Positions 1 through 7,221 of a DNA stretch of 16,665 nucleotides are shown here, one piece after another. The notes beneath the pieces were generated by a model that was given only the letters and a program-made list of their open reading frames with translations, was not told where the DNA came from and made no database searches. The DNA lies in contig JASLHP010000018.1 in NCBI GenBank assembly GCA_030149625.1, positions 1-16,665 on the forward strand. The letters run 5' to 3'. Each line of letters opens with the position of its first letter. The first letter of the stretch is position 1. The position numbers and the translations under genes are program-made. This DNA comes from Solirubrobacteraceae bacterium. Lineage in GTDB: Bacteria > Actinomycetota > Thermoleophilia > Solirubrobacterales > Solirubrobacteraceae.

Positions 1-2
1 CC

Positions 3-2432
3 TCCACTCGTCCTCGTCTGATCCTGCAGACCATCGAGGAGCTCGAAGCAGGGATAGTCGACTTCTCTCCATACCGCGATTGGTTTACATACAACTACCA
101 AACCTCTACCGGGGTGTTCAGCGAGGCTCGCCTGATTGACCGCTACGTCGACACCTCTGCGTCTCGGGAGGGCGCCGTTGAGCCAATCGAAGCCGCTGCC
201 ACCGACTGGCTCGCACTCGCCGACAACAACGTCCTCTTTCTCCTTGGCGACTACGGCGCCGGCAAGACGTCATTCCTTCGCCACTTCACCTACCGCATGC
301 TTACCGCTGCGAACGGCGACAAGCCTTCTCCTCGCACTCCCGTCCCGATCCTCATACCACTTCGCGAGTACCGCTCAGCGATCAACCTACGTCAGGTGGT
401 AACGGACACCCTGATCAACGACTATGGGGTGCGCCTCACCTCGTTTCAGGCGTTTGAGCGCTTCTGCTCGCTTGGCCACGCCCTCTTGCTCCTGGATGGG
501 TTTGACGAGATGGCAGCCAATTCCACGCAGGCAACGTTGATCGACTGCCTCGGACAGATCTTCATCTTGGCCGAGACCGGCACGAAGACGATCGTTACCT
601 GCCGCTCGAATTTCTTCCGCAGCCACTATCAGCTTTTCGACCTTCTCAGAAACTTCTCGATCGAAATCGATTCTGGCGGCACAGACAAACGGGACCGGCT
701 TCCTCTCGGCCGACACGGTCGCGTGCTCACGCTGTGCCCACTCTCGCCGAGCCAAATTCGCGCGTTCGTGGCCAAGCGGTTCCCCAAGACCGTAGACAAT
801 CTCTTGACGAAGATTCAAGAAATTCATGACCTCTCGGACCTCTGCAAGCGCCCGGTACTGCTCGATATGGTACTAACGACTCTGCCGGAATTGGATGCCG
901 CGGACCGTGTGGTGAACTCGGCCGCGCTATACGAGCATTACACTAACAAGTGGACCGTGCGAGATGAGTGGCGCGTTCACATGCCACTCGACGCGCGGAC
1001 GGCGTTTTGCGAGTCTCTTGCGTGGTCGATGCACTCTACGGGTCGCAAAGAGATTCCGTTTCGATCACTGCGCTCGCTGATCGAGAGCGTCATCAGGGAT
1101 CTAGCCGCGAGTCAACAGGACGTCGACAACTACTGCAACGACATTCAGACCTGCTCGTTCCTCGTTCGCGTAGGCGAAGGCGATACCTACGAGTTTGCGC
1201 ATAAGTCCTTCGTCGAGTACTTTGTCGCCCGCCATCTCGCCGCCTCGCTTGCCGACGGCCTCGAGGTCGACACCGGGCTCGCGGAAGTCGACGCTGGGCA
1301 CGAGGAAGTCGACGTTGGCCTACCGGGACCGGAGGCCCCTACTGCCAACTCGACAGCCGCGGTTTCGGTGACTAAGTCAATAACTGACCTTCTGGCCGTA
1401 CGTGATTCCTCGCGGTACGAAGGATTCGACTTCCAACTCGCTCGCCACACCCTTAACAGTCGACTGTTCTTCGTCGACGCGTCAGCGGTATGGAGTGAGT
1501 CGCCCGTGAGATGGCATTCCTTCTCGACGGACTCACTGAGAGCTCGACTCGGACAACATGTATCAGAGCTTTTCGAGTTGCAAGACAGTCGCCAGTCCCG
1601 GGTTCCTATCACTCCAGAGATCGCGACGTTCGTACTCGAGTCCCTGCAGATGCGTGCAGCCCCGTTGAACGTGCTTGTCGAGGCATTGGCCACGCCGAAA
1701 GAGCTGCAGATGCTGACGGATATCTTGCGAGCAGCGACTGCCGGCGGCTATCTCGAGGATAATATGCAGTCCGCATTCGGCTTGATTCGGGATCATTCTG
1801 ACATACCGTTCCGGACCGCGCTCGCCGGCGCGCTCGCCGAAACCTCATACATCCAGTCCACCGCGACGCTGCGCGAGCTCCTCGAGCATCTGGGTCGATC
1901 TGGCTTTACATATCTTGCCTATGTCATAGCCGAGCAGATGGAGCCGCGCCTTGTTGCCTCACTCTGCGAGATGGATGATCTCGGTGAGCTCGACGCGTTC
2001 ACTTCGATTCTCGCGCTGTACGCACAACGGGAGTCGTTGCGAGAGGCTGACTATCGGCTCAACCTGCTGCGAAGGATCCACAAGTACGCGAACTCTGGCG
2101 AAAACGCCGAGCTGGCGCTTACCCTGTTTCAATTCGCCCAACCGAGCCCGGACGATCTCATCCGTATTGTAGGCGCGGTAATTCAATCCGATGGGCCCGA
2201 AGAAGCGAAGCTCGAGGCCGCGTCGATGCTGGAGCAGGTGGACACGTCGAGCCTCAGCAGGCAGCTCCGTCAACTGTGGACGCGCACACCGGAGCCTCGC
2301 GTGCGGAAGATCCTGCAGCGACACGAAGAGCGAATTCGCGGGACGACTGCGCAACGACGAGATCGCGAGACTTGGGCGGGCCGTCCGAACGCCGCCACAC
2401 GGCAGCGCCTTTGGCGATCGCTGCAGCCCTAG
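3..2432 (+). CDS. STAND/NACHT NTPase, probable antiphage defence protein (5' partial)
   Basis: The frame is open from the left edge, so the true start lies outside the window. A GTG at 114 could start a 772-residue protein, but about 37 coherent residues precede it without a stop (including LEAGIVDFSPYRDWF). Numbering below is from that GTG. The Walker A motif GDYGAGKTS is at 45-53 and a hydrophobic Walker B ending in DGFDEM at about 124-133. A sensor-like TCRSNFF is near 162-168 and KRPVLLDMV near 245. A winged-helix-type FAHKSFVEYFVA is at 362-373. This order is typical of NACHT NTPases. Residues 383-403 carry three 7-residue repeats (EVDxGxx). From about 440 the protein is helical and HEAT-like, a plausible ligand sensor. 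In known STAND defence proteins the N-terminal domain is the effector; here it is missing, so nuclease, protease or TIR activity cannot be assigned. Codon use is less GC-biased than downstream genes. The NTPase call is strong; the defence role is inferred. Confidence 0.85.
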   Translation, partial: STRPRLILQTIEELEAGIVDFSPYRDWFTYNYQTSTGVFSEARLIDRYVDTSASREGAVEPIEAAATDWLALADNNVLFLLGDYGAGKTSFLRHFTYRMLTAANGDKPSPRTPVPILIPLREYRSAINLRQVVTDTLINDYGVRLTSFQAFERFCSLGHALLLLDGFDEMAANSTQATLIDCLGQIFILAETGTKTIVTCRSNFFRSHYQLFDLLRNFSIEIDSGGTDKRDRLPLGRHGRVLTLCPLSPSQIRAFVAKRFPKTVDNLLTKIQEIHDLSDLCKRPVLLDMVLTTLPELDAADRVVNSAALYEHYTNKWTVRDEWRVHMPLDARTAFCESLAWSMHSTGRKEIPFRSLRSLIESVIRDLAASQQDVDNYCNDIQTCSFLVRVGEGDTYEFAHKSFVEYFVARHLAASLADGLEVDTGLAEVDAGHEEVDVGLPGPEAPTANSTAAVSVTKSITDLLAVRDSSRYEGFDFQLARHTLNSRLFFVDASAVWSESPVRWHSFSTDSLRARLGQHVSELFELQDSRQSRVPITPEIATFVLESLQMRAAPLNVLVEALATPKELQMLTDILRAATAGGYLEDNMQSAFGLIRDHSDIPFRTALAGALAETSYIQSTATLRELLEHLGRSGFTYLAYVIAEQMEPRLVASLCEMDDLGELDAFTSILALYAQRESLREADYRLNLLRRIHKYANSGENAELALTLFQFAQPSPDDLIRIVGAVIQSDGPEEAKLEAASMLEQVDTSSLSRQLRQLWTRTPEPRVRKILQRHEERIRGTTAQRRDRETWAGRPNAATRQRLWRSLQP
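1269..1331 (+). repeat. three in-frame 21-bp imperfect tandem repeats in the NACHT gene
   Basis: Three successive 21-bp units encode EVDTGLA, EVDAGHE and EVDVGLP. They share the core GA(A/G)GTCGAC and differ at scattered bases. They sit between the winged-helix part and the helical C-terminal repeats, where a flexible linker is expected. Because the unit is a multiple of three, copy-number change would keep the frame. Boundaries are approximate by a few bases. Confidence 0.6.
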
Positions 2433-2454
2433 CCGCCGAGAGCGGGCCGGTCAG

Positions 2455-2553
2455 ATGACGACCGATCATCGCCTGAAGATTAGAGACGGCACGTACACCA
2501 TTGCTCAAGCTCTCAGGTTCTTCCGGGTCGTTGCCGATGCGTGCGACGAATGA
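2455..2553 (+). CDS. possible 32-residue ORF preceding the GGDEF-EAL gene
   Basis: An ATG at 2455 opens a 32-codon frame (MTTDHRLKIRDGTYTIAQAL and 12 more residues) ending in TGA at 2551-2553. That stop overlaps the ATG at 2550 of the following GGDEF-EAL gene, an arrangement typical of translational coupling. No Shine-Dalgarno sequence is visible upstream and I recognise no family. It may be a leader peptide or a chance frame. Its only support is the gap it fills and the stop/start overlap. Confidence 0.2.
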   Translation: MTTDHRLKIRDGTYTIAQALRFFRVVADACDE

Positions 2554-4361
2554 ATGACCCATCGCCCCTGCCCGCAGTGGACGAGCTTCGCCGTCTCGGC
2601 GAAGCCTTGAACGCGCGTACGGCGGACGTGGTGAGCATGATGCTCCAGCGCACCGCGGAATCCGATTGCCGCCTGGAGCCGATAGTCGAGGAGCGTTTCA
2701 CTCGCGTCGGAACCGTCTCGACGGTGGCAGTCGCTCGCTGGATGGCCGGCGAGAGCGTCGAGGTGGCTCGCGAGGTCGGACAGGAGTCCTGGCAGATCTT
2801 TGCGCAGCTTGCCTCTCAACGCGCGGCGCCTCTGAACGAGGTGACCAAGCGCTGCCTACGCTGGCGCGACGCGGCCGGTGAGACGCTACGGCGATGCGCC
2901 GAGGAGCTGGGCACAGCAACAGAGGTGCAGGCGCACGCCCTCGCGATGCTGCAGCGCAGCTTCGACGTGACGCTCGTTCGCATGTGTGAGTCCTTCGAGT
3001 CCGAGCGCCAGCGCGGCGATGAGCAGCTGGCGCGCCGCCAGCGTGAGCTCGCGTTTCTCGCCACGCACGACGTTCTGACCGGCCTGCCGAACAGGACGCT
3101 GATCCTGGACCGCGTCGAGCAGATGCTGATCCGCGCGCGTCGCGAGCAGACACCCGTCGCCGCGCTGTTCGTCGACCTCGACAACTTCAAGGCGATCAAC
3201 GACTCGCTGGGGCACGCTACCGGCGATGAGCTGCTGCGGGCAGTCGCCGCGCGGCTGACGGCGGTGGTGCGCGAAGCCGACGCGGTCGGGCGACTCGGAG
3301 GCGACGAGTTCGTGGTGATCGCCGGTGAGATGTCGCTTGCTTCGGGGCCCGAGCTGATCGCGGAGCGCCTGCTGGGGGCACTCGATCTGCCGTTTCAGCT
3401 CGCGGGCGTCGCCCAGCCGCTGAAGGTGACGGCGAGCATCGGCATCGCCGCCGGCGACCGGCCCTCGGCGGCCGAGCTGTTGCGCGACGCGGACATCGCC
3501 ATGTACCAGTCCAAGTGGGACGGACGCCATCGCTACACGCAGTTCCAATCCGGCATGCAGACAGCCGTGCAGACGCGCATGGAGCTCGAGATGGATCTGC
3601 GCGTGGCGCTCGAGCACGAAGAGTTCTTCCTCGTCTACCAGCCCACCTTCGACCTGCAGGATATGAGCGCCACCGGCATGGAGGCGCTGATCCGCTGGCA
3701 CAGCCCCACGCGCGGAGTCGTGCAGCCCGACAGCTTCATCCCGCTGCTGGAGGAGACGGGACTGATCGTGCAGATCGGCAAGTGGGTGCTGCTCGAAGCA
3801 TGCCGCCAGGGCGTGCGCTGGCGCGAGGCCGGCTATCCGATCGGGATCGCCGTCAACGTCTCCGCACGACAGCTCGACACCGACGAGTTCGTGGCAGACG
3901 TCGAACGCACGCTCGAGCAGACGAGTCTCGACGCCGGCTCGTTGACGATCGAGATCACCGAGACGGCGCTGATGCGCGACGCCGAGCAGACCGCGATGCG
4001 CCTTGCCGCCGTCAAGAGCCTAGGCGTGCGAATCGCGATCGACGACTTTGGCACTGGCTACTCCTCGATGGCGCACCTGCAGCACTTCCCCGTCGACGCA
4101 CTGAAGATCGACCGCTCCTTCATCGCACAGATGGCACACAACCAGGAGGGTGAGACAATCCTGCAGACGCTCGTGCAACTCGGCAAGGCCCTCTCGATCG
4201 AGACGCTCGCGGAGGGCATCGAGCAGGCGCGCGAGCTGTCAGTGCTGCAGGACGAGCGCTGCGACAGCGGACAGGGGTTTCTTTTTGCACGACCGCTCGA
4301 CGCAGATGACACCGAGGCATTCCTGCGGCAGTGGGCCGCGAGCCGCACCTTCGCCTACTAG
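2541..4361 (+). CDS. GGDEF-EAL cyclic-di-GMP diguanylate cyclase/phosphodiesterase, soluble
   Basis: This 606-residue protein makes and/or degrades the second messenger c-di-GMP in the cytoplasm. Residues 1-165 are helical, with no transmembrane segment, and form an unidentified sensory region. The GGDEF domain spans about 170-335 and has an intact GGDEF at 253-257. An RxxD inhibitory I-site (READ, 244-247) lies five residues upstream, which predicts a competent, product-inhibited cyclase. The EAL domain spans about 345-600 with EALIRW at 381-386, NVSARQL at 439-445, DDFGTGYSS at 501-509, KIDRSFI at 522-528, LAEGIE at 556-561 and GQGFLFARPL at 578-587, all features of an active phosphodiesterase. 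The start is GTG 2541 or ATG 2550; neither has a good ribosome binding site. Which activity dominates cannot be read from sequence. Confidence 0.93.
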   Translation: MRRMNDPSPLPAVDELRRLGEALNARTADVVSMMLQRTAESDCRLEPIVEERFTRVGTVSTVAVARWMAGESVEVAREVGQESWQIFAQLASQRAAPLNEVTKRCLRWRDAAGETLRRCAEELGTATEVQAHALAMLQRSFDVTLVRMCESFESERQRGDEQLARRQRELAFLATHDVLTGLPNRTLILDRVEQMLIRARREQTPVAALFVDLDNFKAINDSLGHATGDELLRAVAARLTAVVREADAVGRLGGDEFVVIAGEMSLASGPELIAERLLGALDLPFQLAGVAQPLKVTASIGIAAGDRPSAAELLRDADIAMYQSKWDGRHRYTQFQSGMQTAVQTRMELEMDLRVALEHEEFFLVYQPTFDLQDMSATGMEALIRWHSPTRGVVQPDSFIPLLEETGLIVQIGKWVLLEACRQGVRWREAGYPIGIAVNVSARQLDTDEFVADVERTLEQTSLDAGSLTIEITETALMRDAEQTAMRLAAVKSLGVRIAIDDFGTGYSSMAHLQHFPVDALKIDRSFIAQMAHNQEGETILQTLVQLGKALSIETLAEGIEQARELSVLQDERCDSGQGFLFARPLDADDTEAFLRQWAASRTFAY

Positions 4362-4629
4362 GGGATTCGGCGCTCAGGCTGCTCCAGGCGCTTGTCCGCA
4401 CGCCCGACGCGACGGATCGGGAATGCGACTGTCGCGAAGCCGACGATCTTCTTGAATAGAACAACAGCACCGCGACCGGGCGATTCCTAGCGATGGCGCG
4501 TCAGCGGTCTGCGCTCTGGGTGCTCGAGCGAGGTGCAACCAAGCTCCACTGCGGTCCGCTGACGACTTCGGCGACCGAAAAACGAATAGTGTCGAGACTC
4601 GAAGCCTCTCGACCCGCGCCGTGCGGCTG
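4362..4629. other. gene-free interval with one long-loop inverted repeat
   Basis: I see no supportable gene between the GGDEF-EAL stop and the XRE stop. Frames crossing it are low-complexity and Arg/Ser-rich. It holds a perfect 9-bp inverted repeat, CGTCAGCGG at 4499-4507 and CCGCTGACG at 4556-4564, separated by 48 bases that contain a smaller CGCTC/GAGCG pairing. No U-tract follows on either strand, so it is not a standard intrinsic terminator, although it lies between convergent genes. Confidence 0.4.
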
Positions 4630-4881
4630 CTAGGAGGCTTCGACGGCTGCGGCCAGCTCAACCATGCTCACGTCCAGCGCTTTCGCTATCTGGCACACCG
4701 TCGCCCATGCGGGGCTCGCCTGCCCGAGCTCGATGCGCGCAAGTGAACCGGTCGTGATCCCAGAACGGTACGCGAGTGCTTCCTGAGTGGCGCCCCGCTC
4801 CAGGCGCAAGCGGCGCAGAACGGTAGCGAGGGCGGGGTCGGGCGCAAGGTGCCGCGGCACCTGAAGAACATCGCACGCCAC
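4630..4881 (-). CDS. XRE-family helix-turn-helix transcriptional regulator
   Basis: This 83-residue protein is essentially one Cro/CI-type HTH domain. Residues about 16-72 follow the family pattern: LRRLRLERGATQEALAYRSG (turn and second helix), ITTGSLARIELGQASP (recognition helix), then TVCQIAKALDVSMVEL. There is no extra sensory or peptidase domain. The GTG at 4881 is the only start upstream of the domain, because a TAG lies in frame at 4890-4888. No Shine-Dalgarno sequence is close, so start use is uncertain. Such single-domain regulators are common as autoregulators or as antitoxin-like partners. No toxin-like partner gene is adjacent, so the target is unknown. The upstream region carries a repeated TCGTAC motif that could be its operator. 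Confidence 0.82.
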   Translation of the reverse strand: MACDVLQVPRHLAPDPALATVLRRLRLERGATQEALAYRSGITTGSLARIELGQASPAWATVCQIAKALDVSMVELAAAVEAS

Positions 4882-5115
4882 GCACGTCTAGGTCCATGCC
4901 TTTCACTGCCCATCTTTAGCCACCTATCGTTTGCAGTGCATTGTCTGCCGCATATCGTACACATCGTACGCGACGGATCATGCGTGACATAGCGTATTGG
5001 ACCGATAAATGGAACCGGGCGACAGGCCGGCTCGCGCAATTACCGTCAATCCACGATCGGGTTACGCCCAGAACGACCACGCGTCTGACATGCGCCCACG
5101 GCGCGCGTGGCGCGG
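4882..5115. other. gene-free interval, relatively A/T-rich, upstream of the XRE gene
   Basis: No convincing gene is seen between the XRE start and the GH114 stop. The stretch from about 4900 to 5070 is noticeably more A/T-rich than its surroundings. It likely holds the XRE promoter and the 3' end of the GH114 transcript. The short antisense frames here match no family I know. Confidence 0.4.
4954..4970 (-). promoter_or_regulatory. candidate operator/promoter repeat upstream of the XRE regulator
   Basis: ATCGTAC occurs at 4954-4960 and again at 4963-4969 (period 9). The pair also forms an inverted repeat, CGTAC-ACATC-GTACG, at 4956-4970. On the minus strand each copy reads GTACGAT, containing TACGAT, a plausible -10 hexamer. 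The site lies about 75-90 bases upstream of the XRE start. Autoregulation is inferred only from position and symmetry. Confidence 0.3.
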
Positions 5116-5940
5116 CTAGAAGCAGGGTTCGAAGCGCTTGCCGTTGAGCGCGAGGCTGTAGCGAGCGCCCATGATTCCAGCGGCTTCGTCGGCCGCGCAG
5201 AACTTGCCGGTCTCGAGGTGGTACTCGGCGTTGAGCACCGGCTCGCCCGCAGCCAGGTACGGCTGAAAGCTCGCGCATTCCCTGTACTGGTTGCACTGCT
5301 CGGTGAGCGCCCCGTCGAAGTACGGCAGCAGCTCAGAGGTCTGTTCGCCGTCGTTCTTCTGCAGCACCGCCATACCCAGCGAGTGCACCTCGTCGGCTAC
5401 CCACTCGTCGTAGGTCGCCTGCTCGGCGGCCGTGAGCGGAAATCCCGTCTTGTCGGCGTAGCCTTCGATGTTGTCCGGCTCGACCGCGTCGAAGCCCTTT
5501 TCCCTGCACATCCGAAAGCGTGCGCTCATGATCGGCTCGAGCACGCTCAGCTGGCGGATGTCCAGCCAGCGCTCGCCTGGCCAGCCGTTGGAGCGCCCCA
5601 AAACCGACTTCGGGAACTCCGCGTAGTCGGGGCGCCAGTTCTCCGCCGTGCCGACGTCGATGTAGCAGATCACGCGCTTGCCCTGGCCATGGAGCGTCGC
5701 GACCTCGGCGGCACTGTTTTCGAAGCCGTCGATGTCATAGGCGGCGACGGCCTCGTCGTTGTTGACCGCTCCCTGCAGTTGCCAGTACCACGTCAACTGC
5801 TGCGACGGCTTCCACCAGCCATCCTGCGCGCGCGCCTTGCCGGCGCCGTCTCCCGCGAGCAGCGTCAACGAAGCGAGCGTCACCGCGGTCACCGCCAGCG
5901 CCGCCTCCAGAAGTCGCCGCAGGGCAAGCCGTCCCATCAT
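5116..5940 (-). CDS. secreted GH114-family glycoside hydrolase (endo-alpha-1,4-polygalactosaminidase-like)
   Basis: This is a 274-residue protein with an N-terminal signal peptide: basic MMGRLALRR, hydrophobic core about 11-29, Ala-rich cleavage region near 33-39. The mature part is one TIM-barrel-type GH114 domain. Landmarks are WYWQLQG (51-57), YDIDGFE (68-74), VICYIDVGTAENWRPD (90-105), GWPGERWLDI (119-128), FDAVEPDNIEGY (150-161), GFPLT (166-170) and LTEQCNQYREC (212-222). The conserved Asp/Glu of YDIDGF and VEPDN are the likely acid residues. Characterised members cut alpha-1,4-linked galactosamine polymers. Here the substrate is unknown, but an extracellular or biofilm polysaccharide is plausible. 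The gene stands alone on this strand, divergent from the ferric reductase-like operon. Two adjacent ATGs (5940, 5937) are equivalent starts. Confidence 0.88.
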   Translation of the reverse strand: MMGRLALRRLLEAALAVTAVTLASLTLLAGDGAGKARAQDGWWKPSQQLTWYWQLQGAVNNDEAVAAYDIDGFENSAAEVATLHGQGKRVICYIDVGTAENWRPDYAEFPKSVLGRSNGWPGERWLDIRQLSVLEPIMSARFRMCREKGFDAVEPDNIEGYADKTGFPLTAAEQATYDEWVADEVHSLGMAVLQKNDGEQTSELLPYFDGALTEQCNQYRECASFQPYLAAGEPVLNAEYHLETGKFCAADEAAGIMGARYSLALNGKRFEPCF

Positions 5941-6079
5941 CGCTCGATGCTAGGGCACGCCCACCGTCGACGCCTGCGGCGAACACCCGCGTCAGGCCCG
6001 ACAGGCTCGGCGCCGCGCTCTTAGTACGCCCTTATGCTCAGGTTAGTAGCGCTTCAACGCCGCTCGCGATGCTCTGCAC

Positions 6080-6772
6080 GTGACCATGAGCGACACGCGC
6101 TTGAACACCCTCGCCACAGCAGTCGGCCCGCATCTCTATTGGCTCACGAGCCGCGCCGCGGGCATCGCCGCGCTGATGCTGGCGAGCCTGTCGGTGTGCA
6201 TCGGCTTGCTGATGAGCGGGCATCGGCTGCGTGTGCGCAAAGCCGACCTGCGAGTCGCGCACGAGGCGCTTTCGCTCGCGACGCTCGCAGCGCTCGTCAT
6301 CCACGGCCTGACCCTGCTCGGCGACGGCTACCTGCACCCGAGCATCGGCGACGTCGCGGTCCCGTTTCTCAGCCACTACAAGACGTTGTGGACGAGCATG
6401 GGCATCGTTGCCTTCTGGGCGCTGCTTGTGCTCGGGCTGTCCTACTATGCGCGTGCTCGGATCGGCGTGCAACGCTGGCGCCGGCTACATCGCTTCGCCG
6501 CGCTCGCATGGCTGCTCGGCCTCGCCCATTCGCTCGGAGAGGGCACCGACGCCGGACAGGCTTGGTTCCTGGCGATGCTCGCGGTCGTCGCGGTGCCCGC
6601 AGTCGCGCTGTTGATCGCGCGTCTGCTGCGCTCGCCGAGCGCCGCTTCCGCGAGGATCGCCAGCGCCGCGCCGAACGTCGCGGCGCCGACCGCCGCGACC
6701 GCCGCCGATGCGACGTCGGTCTCGCGGACCGCCGAACCGGCCGGCTTGTGCCGGCCGAGCGTGGCGCGATGA
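6080..6772 (+). CDS. ferric reductase-like transmembrane haem-b protein
   Basis: This 230-residue multi-pass membrane protein is homologous to the haem domain of ferric reductase/MsrQ-type proteins. Transmembrane stretches lie near 27-46, 62-82, 105-122, 138-152 and 160-182. Four histidines form two bis-His pairs with haem spacing: H61 and H75 (13 residues between), H137 and H150 (12 between). Together these predict transfer of electrons across the membrane through haem b. There is no FAD/NAD(P)H domain, so electrons must come from or go to a partner. The C-terminal 45 residues are Ala/Ser/Thr-rich and probably disordered. The start is GTG 6080 or ATG 6086. It is the first gene of a three-gene operon; its TGA overlaps the next ATG. 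Pairing with apbE links it to flavinylated electron carriers. Confidence 0.82.
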   Translation: MTMSDTRLNTLATAVGPHLYWLTSRAAGIAALMLASLSVCIGLLMSGHRLRVRKADLRVAHEALSLATLAALVIHGLTLLGDGYLHPSIGDVAVPFLSHYKTLWTSMGIVAFWALLVLGLSYYARARIGVQRWRRLHRFAALAWLLGLAHSLGEGTDAGQAWFLAMLAVVAVPAVALLIARLLRSPSAASARIASAAPNVAAPTAATAADATSVSRTAEPAGLCRPSVAR

Positions 6773-7221
6773 GCGCGTCGCCCCCCACGACCGAGCAGCT
6801 CCAAGCCAAAGCGCTCGCTCGCCGCCAGCGCGAGACCATGCGCCTGCGAGCGCGTCGTATCCGGCGTACCGTCGCGATGCTCGCGGCGACCCTGTTCGCG
6901 ACCGCATTCCTCGTCGTGTACGTCCAACTTGCCTCGGGGCACGATCCGGCGCTCGTGGCCAATGCCGCGAGCCGTCGCGCCGCCGCTGTGAGCTCCAGCC
7001 GGTCTACCGCGGCGGAAACGTCCAAATCGACCTCGACGAATTCCAGCGAATCCACCGACTCGACCGACTCCGGATCGACGTCGAGCGACGACACCTCCGC
7101 GGGCACTGACGCAGCCTCCACCGAGTCCGGCACCTCCACCGAATCCGGCACCTCCACCGAATCCGGCACCTCCACCGAATCCGGCTCCGGCGCCTCCGCC
7201 GTGACGACGTCGCAGTCATGA
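6769..7221 (+). CDS. single-pass membrane protein with Ser/Thr-rich repeat tail, possible electron carrier of the ApbE operon
   Basis: 150 residues, start chosen by the ATGA overlap with the upstream stop. Residues 1-33 are polar and strongly basic near RLRARRIRR, 34-54 form one transmembrane helix, and 65-150 are almost entirely Ser, Thr, Glu, Asp, Gly and Ala. By the positive-inside rule the tail should be outside. It contains four TSTESG-type units (117-140) and ends GSGASAVTTSQS. I recognise no FMN-binding domain, the usual partner between such genes. The SGAS at 140-143 resembles the (S/T)GA(T/S) core of ApbE flavinylation sites, but the usual upstream Asp and surrounding fold are absent. 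Its place between a haem reductase and apbE suggests an electron-transfer tether or an unconventional flavin acceptor; this is inference. Confidence 0.72.
   Translation: MSASPPTTEQLQAKALARRQRETMRLRARRIRRTVAMLAATLFATAFLVVYVQLASGHDPALVANAASRRAAAVSSSRSTAAETSKSTSTNSSESTDSTDSGSTSSDDTSAGTDAASTESGTSTESGTSTESGTSTESGSGASAVTTSQS
7117..7188 (+). repeat. four tandem 18-bp units encoding STESG(T/S)
   Basis: Units at 7117-7134, 7135-7152, 7153-7170 and 7171-7188 share TCCACCGA(A/G)TCCGGC followed by ACC or TCC. The two central copies are identical, and the first and last differ by single bases, as expected from recent slippage. The length is a multiple of three, so copy number can vary without a frameshift, altering only the length of the extracytosolic tail. 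Confidence 0.85.

Noticed and set aside
4630..4881. XRE gene as the antitoxin of a toxin-antitoxin pair
   Set aside because: No toxin-like frame is adjacent on the same strand; the neighbours are a GGDEF-EAL gene and a GH114 gene.
5107..6024. Plus-strand 305-codon open frame
   Set aside because: It is antisense to the GH114 gene, which has a clear signal peptide and family motifs.
6034..6768. N-terminal extension of the Ser/Thr-rich protein (frame open from 6034)
   Set aside because: The extension overlaps the ferric reductase gene in another frame and is Arg-rich shadow; the ATGA at 6769 is the sensible start.
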